A stretch of 64,000 nt of DNA. Source: Thermodesulfobacteriota bacterium. Its GTDB lineage: Bacteria; Desulfobacterota; DSM-4660; Desulfatiglandales; Desulfatiglandaceae. Position 1 is the first letter of the stretch. Each line of letters starts with the position of its first letter. The translations under genes and the position numbers were made by a program. Location: assembly GCA_028278625.1 (NCBI GenBank), contig JANQDY010000272.1, forward strand, positions 38,611 to 102,610. The letters run 5' to 3'. The notes under the pieces were generated by a model. The model did no database searches. It worked only from the letters and a program-made list of their open reading frames with translations, and had not been told where the DNA came from. Shown here one piece after another: positions 19,439 to 26,905 of this stretch.

Positions 19439-20692
19439 TCAGGAAGAAGAAAAGGTCAATGTGCAGCCTACTGATTTTGTAAGTGAATGACAGTTGTCTT
19501 TGAATATGTTGATCAGCTTCAATGCATCCGGAAGTTCCATTCTATCCAAGGTGTTGGCGGAAAAAAGCAGAAGTTCTTCGTTTCTGCAACGCTGCTCAGC
19601 AACGGGACAGCTTCCTTTTTCATGGGATGGATGCGAATAGGCTTGCGGCCAGACTTTGTCGCCATGTTTCTGGAATGCAGGCCTCAGATGAATCGGCATC
19701 CTGACGGGACCGGAATTGATTGAAACTCCTGAGGGATGCATCGATTCAATAAAGGACTCCCTGGACCTTCCGTTGCATTCCCGAAATTCGTAAGTCAAGG
19801 GCACACCATAGGCAGCAGAAATGTCTTCTCGCCTGCAACAAACGGCTTCAATATCCGGAATGGTTTTCGCTGTTTCATGTACCGCGCCCAGAATCCGTTT
19901 CCGGTGAGCAATCCTTTTGGGGGACAATTCGAGGTCCGCCAATGCCAGAGAGGCTGCCAGAGGATGGATGCGATAATTCCGGTTCAGTTCGGACCCTGCT
20001 ATATCGGGCTTGCCGATGACGTCCCGGAATACTCTGAGGGGGTGCTGTGAAATGGCAACCGCTTTTTCATAATGAGCCCGGTCATCGGTCGCCAGAACCC
20101 CACCCTCACCGCCAAAAACCGCCTTGCCCCGTCCCAGGCTGAAACAGGTCATATGACCCAGACCGCCGATTTTTCTCCCCTTTGAAAAGGCCCCCAGGGC
20201 CTGGGCTGCATCTGAAATGATATGGATTTCCCGATCTTTTGCCAGATCACACAAACTGTCCATATCCGCGGGATTTCCGAACAGATGAACCGGAAGGATA
20301 GCCTTTGTCCTGTTCGAAATTCTGGACTTGACGGAAAGCGGATCAAGGGTCAATGTGTCGTCAATATCCGCGAAGACGGCGGTTGCACCGGTAAAAAGAA
20401 CTGGCGAAACGCTCTGTCCCCATGAGTAGGGACTGACAATGACCTCATCGCCCGGACCCACACCTGCCGCCAACAATGCCGTGTGAAGCGCCGCCGTGCA
20501 GCTTGAAAGCGCCAGAGCAAAGCGAGCACCGCACGCATCGGCAAATGCGCTTTCGAATTCAGCAATCGGTCCAACGCCGGACAGGGAAGAGACCGAGGTG
20601 GAATCACGGAATCCCCGTCTCAGGACTTCCAGGACGGCTTTTTCATGTGCAGGCGTGATAATTCCGGATTCAAGAGACAACTGTTCTTCCAT
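19439..20692 (-). CDS. DegT/DnrJ/EryC1/StrS-type aminotransferase
   Basis: About 417 residues, fold-type I PLP enzyme. Features: L-S-S-C-T-A-A-L-H phosphate-binding loop, D-A-A-Q-A-L-G-A PLP-ring Asp, and the Schiff-base Lys in S-L-G-R-G-K followed by G-G-E-G-G. The family transaminates nucleotide-linked keto-sugars. It is odd here: no other sugar-nucleotide gene is in the window, and it sits between an AAA+ ATPase gene (GTGA/ATGA-type junction) and a HerA-like ATPase gene. Start could also be the GTG at 20701. Confidence 0.88.
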   Translation of the reverse strand: MEEQLSLESGIITPAHEKAVLEVLRRGFRDSTSVSSLSGVGPIAEFESAFADACGARFALALSSCTAALHTALLAAGVGPGDEVIVSPYSWGQSVSPVLFTGATAVFADIDDTLTLDPLSVKSRISNRTKAILPVHLFGNPADMDSLCDLAKDREIHIISDAAQALGAFSKGRKIGGLGHMTCFSLGRGKAVFGGEGGVLATDDRAHYEKAVAISQHPLRVFRDVIGKPDIAGSELNRNYRIHPLAASLALADLELSPKRIAHRKRILGAVHETAKTIPDIEAVCCRREDISAAYGVPLTYEFRECNGRSRESFIESMHPSGVSINSGPVRMPIHLRPAFQKHGDKVWPQAYSHPSHEKGSCPVAEQRCRNEELLLFSANTLDRMELPDALKLINIFKDNCHSLTKSVGCTLTFSSS

Positions 20693-20697
20693 GTTTA

Positions 20698-22464
20698 TCA
20701 CCGCATGGCCTTGGCATATTGCCGGGCACGCTGAAGCTCTTCCAGTTTTACATGAAGCGCTTCACGGTTGAGGCGACCTGTTTTGGGATCGACAATATCA
20801 TCGGCAATCAGGTTCTCGGGTATTTCCGCATCGTCTCTCAGACCCTCCATGGACATCCAGGGGAGCAGAGAATTGGCACTGCACATGGAAAGGGATGTGA
20901 GGGTAATAAACGACATCTCCAAAGGGGTTTCAGAAGGAAGGTAGTCTTCGGCCGCCGCCATGAGATGTTTCATTCCAATGGGATTTCCCGGCGTCTTTCT
21001 GTTGTGGTCGGCCCGGAGTCCGGCATGCACCAGGATTTCCTGAAGACTCCGACCGGTAGGCCGAAGCGGTGCAAGTGTTGCAGCGGATTTCTTGACGGAA
21101 ACATTCTTGAAAAGCCTGCGATCGAATTTTTTCAGAAGAATGGCAAAGAGTTCGGCTATTTCGCTTTGGCTTGGATGAAGTACCGGTATGGAGACCTTAA
21201 AACGGTCGACAATGGCCGGATCCAGCAGATCGGGCCGATTGGACGCGCCCACAAAGAGAATCCGACCACGGTGCTCCGGCAACGCCATCCATGACATGAT
21301 TCTGGCCAGCATCCTTTCGGAAGTCCCAGAGTCGCCCGAAGCACCGGTTCCCCTCTGGCCGATGAGTTGGTCTATTTCATCAAAGAAAATGATGCACCGC
21401 TCAAACTGCTCGGCCACCCTGATTACATGTTCCAATTGCTGCTCACTTTGACCCACATATGGCCCTCTGACATTGCGGAATTGAATCAGGACCCAGTCCA
21501 GGAAATTGGCCATGGACGCAACAACATGGGATTTTCCACAACCGGGGACCCCATTAAACAGAATCGATTGCGGAACGCCTTTTTGTCCACTCCTCAGCTG
21601 ATCCCTCAGTTTTATTAAAAACTCTTTAACCTGCCTGAATCCGGCGACCTGTTCCATGGTATCCTCCGGCTCAGACACTTCGAGAAGGTCACCTGTTAAC
21701 TGCCGGATGGAACGGGCCTTTGCAACCTTTACCTGTTCCCTGGTTACTTTTGTACTGTAGTGGTGTGAAGTTCGAAAAAGCTTTTCGATTTCCACCAACG
21801 GCATCCCGGCAGTGATGCCGGCCAATTCATCAGTATCCAATCCCGTTTCCAGATCTCCAAGGATTTTGCGCTCTTTTAAAAAATTGATAAAGGATAGACG
21901 TTCTTCAGTGCCGGGAAGGTTGACCTGGATCACCCGGTATCCATAAGACCGCGTGATCAGATCGGCGGGCATTTCACCGTAAGTGATGATCACGGCCCTT
22001 GATGCGCCTGCGGCAATACCGTCGTCCATGGACAACATGTGGAGCAGTTCTGTTGCACGTATCTGATCCGGAACCGCAGATGCGGAGATACCCAAGGAGT
22101 TCGCGGGAACCAGATGCTCTCCGTAATGAATCAGAACCAGCCATCTATCGCTTTTGTCCCTGAGCATTGAAATGATCTCATTTAGAACAACTGATGGTTC
22201 CTGTTGAGGCGACAAACTCCGCAGTTTTCGGTTATTTTTGTCGTCTGCTTGCCGAGGATTCAGTTCATTCAAACCCGTTGCGGCTGAATACTGCGCGATT
22301 CGATATTCCTGTTGGGCATATATTCCTGCGAGGAAGAATGAGAGGTATACGGGGCCGATTCTTTTTTCCTCCCAATAGTATCGGTCTGCCGTGTTGAAAT
22401 GGAGAATTGTGTGTTGCCGGCATGAAAAGGCTTTTTCCAATTCATCCAAGAATGCGGGTTTCAT
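20698..22464 (-). CDS. AAA+ ATPase, Ycf46-like, two-part
   Basis: 588 residues. The N-terminal 240 residues look like a degenerate AAA or Ycf46-type N-domain without a Walker A. The second half is an active classic AAA module: G-V-P-G-C-G-K-S (305-312), the pore-region R-G-P-Y-V-G-Q-S, Walker B I-I-F-F-D-E-I-D (358-365), sensor N409 and the arginine finger in P-A-I-V-D-R-F. The start overlaps the upstream gene by ATGA and has a GGGGGT RBS. Such ATPases remodel or unfold protein complexes. It resembles the Ycf46-like protein at 48945 but is clearly a different branch. Confidence 0.85.
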   Translation of the reverse strand: MKPAFLDELEKAFSCRQHTILHFNTADRYYWEEKRIGPVYLSFFLAGIYAQQEYRIAQYSAATGLNELNPRQADDKNNRKLRSLSPQQEPSVVLNEIISMLRDKSDRWLVLIHYGEHLVPANSLGISASAVPDQIRATELLHMLSMDDGIAAGASRAVIITYGEMPADLITRSYGYRVIQVNLPGTEERLSFINFLKERKILGDLETGLDTDELAGITAGMPLVEIEKLFRTSHHYSTKVTREQVKVAKARSIRQLTGDLLEVSEPEDTMEQVAGFRQVKEFLIKLRDQLRSGQKGVPQSILFNGVPGCGKSHVVASMANFLDWVLIQFRNVRGPYVGQSEQQLEHVIRVAEQFERCIIFFDEIDQLIGQRGTGASGDSGTSERMLARIMSWMALPEHRGRILFVGASNRPDLLDPAIVDRFKVSIPVLHPSQSEIAELFAILLKKFDRRLFKNVSVKKSAATLAPLRPTGRSLQEILVHAGLRADHNRKTPGNPIGMKHLMAAAEDYLPSETPLEMSFITLTSLSMCSANSLLPWMSMEGLRDDAEIPENLIADDIVDPKTGRLNREALHVKLEELQRARQYAKAMR

Positions 22465-23399
22465 GGCGACCCCCTTTTGATACGGTTCATGTTGATCTGA
22501 TGCATACGATTCAACAGTAAATGTCTATGGTATTCCGGTTTGATACCGAGGTTCCTGGCGGAAGTCTGTTTGGCAGAGATACTACTGGCCGCAATCTGGC
22601 CTTTCAGTACTTCTTTTTCAAATGAAGGAAATAGATCCTTCAGCTGATGGTTTTTCTTGTATTTCCTGAAAGGGTCTTCACAGATCCTTCCAAGAACAAG
22701 ACCTTTTCGCCGCAAGGCCCTTTCGAGCCTTGCCATCTCTTTCTGACAGGAAAGCCCGGGATAAGCAGTGCTGTCCAGACGCAACCGTCCTCCTTCGGCC
22801 CTGGCGCGGAGACAGACTTTCCCTTTTGCCCCGACAATATCCCTGCCGTTTCTATGTACGTCATAACCCAGACCGCTCAATTCTCCGGAGAGGGTTTCCA
22901 CAGCCACCAGGTCCTCTGTTTTGGAAAGAAAATAATGGGCGTCTTTTGCCGTCTCCCGCAGCAGCGGTTCACATTTCAGGGCCAGAAGATCAACGGCCTG
23001 GGCATCAGCCACCGCTTCCTCAAAATGGGTTTTGATGGTTTGCACAAGGGCGGAGGCTTTTTTCAGTTTCTCCCCATGTTTTTTCCTGGCGACAGTGGCT
23101 AAAGGTTGGATCCGGGTGATAGCATCATCGATCGCCAGGACATGGATCCCTCTCATCAAACCTTTGTTCTTTGTTTCTTTTAAAAGAACCTGTTCTTTGG
23201 GTTCCAGCTTTTTAGGAAGATACTCTGCTTCAAGCCTGATACGGTTTTTCAAATAGGCATTTTGAGCGGCTGACTCCCGTTCCATGGTTGTTGAATATGA
23301 CCCGCTCAGCGATATCCCTAGATCTTCCAATAGCCTTGATACTTCCCGCCTGATATCGCCCATGGCAACAACGATTGAAAAAATGCTCAGTTCGGACAT
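22461..23399 (-). CDS. Unknown helical protein
   Basis: 312 residues from an ATG with a strong RBS (ataggaggtgcac). Family not recognised. Residues 20-150 are charged and helical, with likely coiled coils; residues about 175-215 look like a small beta unit (G-Y-D-V-H-R-N-G, then G-R-L-R-L-D-S-T); the C-terminus is basic (R-M-H-Q-I-N-M-N-R-I-K-R). It is coupled to both neighbours, so it likely works with the AAA+ ATPase downstream and the membrane protein upstream. Confidence 0.7.
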   Translation of the reverse strand: MSELSIFSIVVAMGDIRREVSRLLEDLGISLSGSYSTTMERESAAQNAYLKNRIRLEAEYLPKKLEPKEQVLLKETKNKGLMRGIHVLAIDDAITRIQPLATVARKKHGEKLKKASALVQTIKTHFEEAVADAQAVDLLALKCEPLLRETAKDAHYFLSKTEDLVAVETLSGELSGLGYDVHRNGRDIVGAKGKVCLRARAEGGRLRLDSTAYPGLSCQKEMARLERALRRKGLVLGRICEDPFRKYKKNHQLKDLFPSFEKEVLKGQIAASSISAKQTSARNLGIKPEYHRHLLLNRMHQINMNRIKRGSP

Positions 23400-23408
23400 G
23401 TGCACCTC

Positions 23409-24536
23409 CTATTTTGCAAAAGGGTTCCATCCTTCACTAGATGGCTCAATTATTGATTCACTCTGCTTTTCTTCCTGATTTTCTTGTGGATTTTCAGCAT
23501 GCTCTGTGTGGTGATCTTCGTCTGGGGACTCGGGATCATCAGCGTCATGCACATCCAGTTGCTCCCAACCGAGCAGTGTTAAAATCCGACGTCCCATTGC
23601 ACCGAACAGCTGAATCGCCACGCTCGAAAATTGGTAAAATCTCTGAACGACTTCAGCCCAAATTCTTGATGAGAGAAGGAGGAGACCAAGGGGTGAGATG
23701 ATCAGGAAAGCCGCAATGAGCATGAGGAATTTAATAACCGCCACAAGGCTCCAACTGGAAAAGACGCCGCCAAAAAGAACGAGGATAGGAATACTGATAT
23801 TGGCGATGATGGGGATCCAATAATAGAGGCCTTCTTTCGGAGCATCCGCTATTTCGTCGGAAACCCCAAAAAAGTCAGCTCTCAAACCGCTGTTGAAACC
23901 ATTCAAAGACCCATTTTCTGAATAAGAAGAAGAGGACGGATCGAGACTTTCATCGGCAATTACTTTTCCTCTAAAAAGTCCCATCGTTACGGTCACGAAT
24001 AGGGACAATAAAAGAGAGAAAACAACCATATAGAGCAGGCATCTCTTGTATTGGGATGAAATCGTTTCCCTCCAGGGAATCGTTCGGGTGATACCGATAA
24101 GGTCACAAATGATGGCGCCCCATAAAAGAATGCTTGAAATGATCGCTAACGCTGTCAGAGTTCCGGCTCCCATGGGCGGATTGTAATGTCCTACATCGAT
24201 CCCCGCCGCCACCAGTGACAAAGCCAGAAGATGGAACTCCGAAAAAATGAAAACAAGGAAAAACGAACAATGTATTTTGGCTCCGATAAACTCAAGAAAG
24301 ACGTCCTGCAGATCGAGCTTCCCTTCCACAGTGAACTGTCCTCGATAAAACTTTGCGACGCCTCCCCAGAACTTTTCCAGGGAGTCGCCGATCAGAATGA
24401 ACGGATTCAGCAAAAGACTGAAAAAGGCCTCTGCTACAACCCTGATCCGACTTTCGAAGGCGCCACAAATGATCAGAACCAGTGTGCTACCCACGACACC
24501 AACGATTGTATATACCGCAAAAGACGGAAAACTCAT
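23409..24536 (-). CDS. Polytopic membrane protein with acidic tail
   Basis: 375 residues; the ATG at 24536 overlaps the TGA of the lipoprotein gene (ATGA). Hydrophobic stretches suggest about seven to nine TM helices, for instance near residues 5-25, 90-110, 120-145, 170-190, 255-280 and 285-310. A Ser-rich loop (S-S-S-S-Y-S-E-N) lies in the middle, and the C-terminal 60 residues are a hydrophilic Glu/Asp/His-rich tail. No family recognised. In this operon it is the best candidate for a membrane channel or anchor. Confidence 0.75.
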   Translation of the reverse strand: MSFPSFAVYTIVGVVGSTLVLIICGAFESRIRVVAEAFFSLLLNPFILIGDSLEKFWGGVAKFYRGQFTVEGKLDLQDVFLEFIGAKIHCSFFLVFIFSEFHLLALSLVAAGIDVGHYNPPMGAGTLTALAIISSILLWGAIICDLIGITRTIPWRETISSQYKRCLLYMVVFSLLLSLFVTVTMGLFRGKVIADESLDPSSSSYSENGSLNGFNSGLRADFFGVSDEIADAPKEGLYYWIPIIANISIPILVLFGGVFSSWSLVAVIKFLMLIAAFLIISPLGLLLLSSRIWAEVVQRFYQFSSVAIQLFGAMGRRILTLLGWEQLDVHDADDPESPDEDHHTEHAENPQENQEEKQSESIIEPSSEGWNPFAK

Positions 24537-25273
24537 TGTGGCCCTCCCAAAAAGTGGTTCATGGTGAAATCGTCCTCTATGGCTAAGAAGACAATCTTGG
24601 CGGCACCCGCTTCCGAAAGGTATTTCACCCATCGGCTCTTGAATTTCAGGGTTTTCGAGGGATCTTTGTCATTTTGGAATCCGGTGATGGCCACATTGAC
24701 TCTCGCCAATTGGGGTTTGACGTCGTAGCCGATGTTATCCTGCAGATCTGATGCGATGATCAGGATTCGCTGGTATCCATAGGGGATCAAGGCAAATTTG
24801 TCGCTGGCAGCGGCGAGAAATCCATAAACATCGGTTTTCATGACCTTCGTGAAAGGAGAAACGGACAACTTATTGCACGCCTCCTTCTTCATCATATTGA
24901 TCTGAAACAGCTCTCTGGATCGCTGGTTTTTTGATTTTCGGTCAAATGGGTTGTCATCGTGGTATTCCTTCAAGGCCGGGATTTCGAGCCTGAAAATGCT
25001 GCAATTATCCAGGTATGATGAATCGGTAATGGCCCGGCAGTAAAGAATGTCCCCCGGCCTCAGCTTTTCAATGATCCAGCAGAGCATATCCTTGGCCTGG
25101 TTGAGAAGTTTGTAGGAACCCGAGAAATCGATGGCCACGACAATCACGCGTTTAGGTCTTTCAATCATCTGGCTTTTTTGCGAAACTAAAGGCTCTTCCT
25201 TTTTCTCGGCTTCACATCCCGAAAAAGCTAAAAACATCAAAAACATCCACAAGAAAAAACGCTTGGTTTCCAT
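24533..25273 (-). CDS. vWA-like lipoprotein
   Basis: 246 residues; ATG at 25273 follows GGAGGTTGGCC. The N-terminus is a lipoprotein signal with lipobox L-A-F-S-G-C. The rest resembles a von Willebrand A domain: V-V-A-I-D-F-S-G-S gives a metal-binding D-x-S-x-S MIDAS, a conserved Thr may be in K-T-D-V-Y-G, and I-I-A-S-D-L-Q-D supplies the third acidic position. It should sit on the periplasmic face, anchored by lipid, and bind a partner protein through a divalent metal. Translationally coupled to the following membrane protein. Confidence 0.8.
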   Translation of the reverse strand: METKRFFLWMFLMFLAFSGCEAEKKEEPLVSQKSQMIERPKRVIVVAIDFSGSYKLLNQAKDMLCWIIEKLRPGDILYCRAITDSSYLDNCSIFRLEIPALKEYHDDNPFDRKSKNQRSRELFQINMMKKEACNKLSVSPFTKVMKTDVYGFLAAASDKFALIPYGYQRILIIASDLQDNIGYDVKPQLARVNVAITGFQNDKDPSKTLKFKSRWVKYLSEAGAAKIVFLAIEDDFTMNHFLGGPQ

Positions 25274-25334
25274 GGCCAACCTCCTTTCATTTTGGAATTC
25301 AAAAGGGATTTACTTCCAGTGAAAAATTGTCGTT

Positions 25335-25559
25335 TCAGATCCTCAAACCCAATCGGTTACAGACTCGGTTAATCGACTCCGTAGTCGATTCGAAAGCCTT
25401 CAAGAACTCCGAAACCTGTCGCTCAAACGCTTCCCATATTTCTGTTTCAAAACGCCGCTTCATTTTGTCATCCCACAATGTTTCGGTTTCATTCCATTGG
25501 ATACTGAGCCTGTGCCATTGGCGCAGTAGCCTCTCCAATTCCAGCCTCAGCATTTCCAT
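25335..25559 (-). CDS. WXG100-like small helical protein (W-x-D) 2
   Basis: 74 residues, no signal peptide, predicted helical hairpin. The turn carries W29-D-D followed by K-R-R-F37-E-T-E, the same W-x-D-x5-F-E-x-E spacing as the 90-residue protein at 26014. WXG100 proteins are about 100 residues, with W-x-G between two helices, and are exported by FtsK-like ATPases; here Asp replaces Gly. Its start lies inside the end of the 173-residue coiled-coil gene. RBS gaaggggggtg. Confidence 0.65.
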   Translation of the reverse strand: MEMLRLELERLLRQWHRLSIQWNETETLWDDKMKRRFETEIWEAFERQVSEFLKAFESTTESINRVCNRLGLRI

Positions 25560-26010
25560 GATGTCCACCCCCTTCCACGTCGCTTCTGTAAATGAAAACG
25601 CCAATATATTTTTCCAGCTCCTCGATCTTTCGTTGAAGTGTGGAAATCGCTTTTGTTGCCTCTCCATCAAGGATCCTCTTCATCATACATGCCGCCGATC
25701 GATATTTAAGGATCTCCCGGCCCACCTCTTTGCGGCCCTTCTTTATGTCGGCCAACCGTGCTTGTGCACTCTCAAGACCAGGGTTTGATATGATAAGAGA
25801 TTGATTTCCGAAAGTTCTCCGAACCGCCTGCAAGAGAGAATTCACGTGGTTCTGTGCAATAGTTTCTTCTTGGTGCAGACGATTCTGAATCCTGAAATGA
25901 ATCCTTTCCGTGTTGGCCATGGCTTCTTTCGTTTCGCCATTGAAACGGCTGGAAGCCTGTTTTAGTCTTTCAAGGGCTTCAATCTCCTTTACTTGAATGG
26001 CCTGCTCCAT
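25489..26010 (-). CDS. Coiled-coil protein between the two WXG-like genes
   Basis: 173 residues. The first 140 form charged helices (E-A-L-E-R-L-K-Q-A, I-S-T-L-Q-R-K-I-E-E-L-E-K-Y) typical of coiled coils; the last 30 are Gly/Ala-rich and overlap the next gene by 71 bp, which is unusual for this operon and may mean that the functional part ends earlier. ATG 3 bp after the stop of the upstream WXG-like gene. Unknown family; LXG-like or chaperone-like partners of WXG proteins have a similar helical look. Confidence 0.6.
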   Translation of the reverse strand: MEQAIQVKEIEALERLKQASSRFNGETKEAMANTERIHFRIQNRLHQEETIAQNHVNSLLQAVRRTFGNQSLIISNPGLESAQARLADIKKGRKEVGREILKYRSAACMMKRILDGEATKAISTLQRKIEELEKYIGVFIYRSDVEGGGHHGNAEAGIGEATAPMAQAQYPME

Positions 26011-26013
26011 TTT

Positions 26014-26286
26014 TCACCTCGCTTCCAGGTATTTTTCAGCCGCATCGGCCTTTCTGATCAGGAAGGGGACGTATTTGTCAGATGCGTCCAGAAACTGTTT
26101 TATGGTCCGGCCCGTACGGTCGAATTCCATTTCGAATTTTTTGTGCTCCTGATCCCGCCAGGTTTCCCCGAGTTGTTTGAACCTTGAATGGGTTTGTGCA
26201 AATTTCTCTTTCAGCTCTTCATTGAAACGTTTCAAATCAGAGGCAAACTTGCGAAGCGCCTCTGGTGATACGATGGCTTGTCTCAT
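26014..26286 (-). CDS. WXG100-like small helical protein (W-x-D) 1
   Basis: 90 residues from an ATG with RBS ggaggtgttacc. Two amphipathic helices flank W43-R-D45, and K-K-F51-E-M-E follows, as in WXG100 proteins where W-x-G sits in the turn. Aromatic and aliphatic spacing (F14, L18, F21, L25, F29) fits the first-helix pattern. Position in an operon with a large FtsK-like ATPase supports the assignment, although proteobacteria usually lack this system. No signal peptide. Confidence 0.72.
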   Translation of the reverse strand: MRQAIVSPEALRKFASDLKRFNEELKEKFAQTHSRFKQLGETWRDQEHKKFEMEFDRTGRTIKQFLDASDKYVPFLIRKADAAEKYLEAR

Positions 26287-26318
26287 GGTAACACCTCCTT
26301 CTCGTTGCTTTTTCTGGT

Positions 26319-26495
26319 TTAGAATGCGGACAGACCGATCAGGACGATAACGCCCGCAAGGACCGATGATGCAATTAAGATCCTCTTTGTGATCCTGTTC
26401 CGTATTCTGATTTTGAATACTATTCCTACCTCTAGTTGGATCTGATCGACCTCCCCATGAATTTGCCTGTTTAGTTCCGACATCTTCATTAACAT
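26319..26495 (-). CDS. Small single-TM protein
   Basis: 58 residues; ATG after gaggggaaaaaaa. The N-terminal 37 residues are polar and partly basic (K-I-R-I-R-N-R-I-T-K-R), and the last 20 form one hydrophobic segment (I-L-I-A-S-S-V-L-A-G-V-I-V-L-I-G), so it looks tail-anchored with the body in the cytosol. Located between the coiled-coil and WXG-like genes. No family known to me. Confidence 0.6.
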   Translation of the reverse strand: MLMKMSELNRQIHGEVDQIQLEVGIVFKIRIRNRITKRILIASSVLAGVIVLIGLSAF

Positions 26496-26506
26496 TTTTT
26501 TTCCCC

Positions 26507-26905
26507 TCAATGTCGTGCACCGAACAGTGGGATTAGATGACCAAGTCCAACCCTTTGAAGCAACTTATGGGCTCTTTTCATTTGGCTAAAAGACTCATTC
26601 CTCATATGCCTGGCTTCCCTATTCAGTTTGTCCTTTTCCAGAGCCGCTTTTGAAATCTCCCCTTCTTCGTGCTGTTCTAATTCCCTAAGCCGTTCATGGT
26701 GCCGTGTAATGGCTCTTTGTTCTTCCTGGAAATATTCTTCCTGGCTATTCTTCAGTTGGGCTTCTAATTTCTTTCGAAGCAATATTTTTTGTTCCTGCAG
26801 TCTTTCTTCAAGTCTCCTTATTTCCCTCTTAGTTTCCTCATAGGATGACAGGAATACCTTTACGGCGTTTCTGCATGAGAAATCTTTTGGCGGTGCATTT
26901 TTCAT
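26507..26905 (-). CDS. Coiled-coil protein downstream of FtsK-like ATPase
   Basis: 132 residues from the ATG at 26905, overlapping the stop of the ATPase gene (ATGA). Long heptad-like charged helix (R-R-L-E-E-R-L-Q-E-Q, then E-E-Q-R-A-I-T-R-H-H-E-R-L-R-E-L-E), about residues 25-120. Similar in character to the N-terminal coiled coil of the ATPase itself, so a complex between them is possible. Confidence 0.65.
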   Translation of the reverse strand: MKNAPPKDFSCRNAVKVFLSSYEETKREIRRLEERLQEQKILLRKKLEAQLKNSQEEYFQEEQRAITRHHERLRELEQHEEGEISKAALEKDKLNREARHMRNESFSQMKRAHKLLQRVGLGHLIPLFGARH

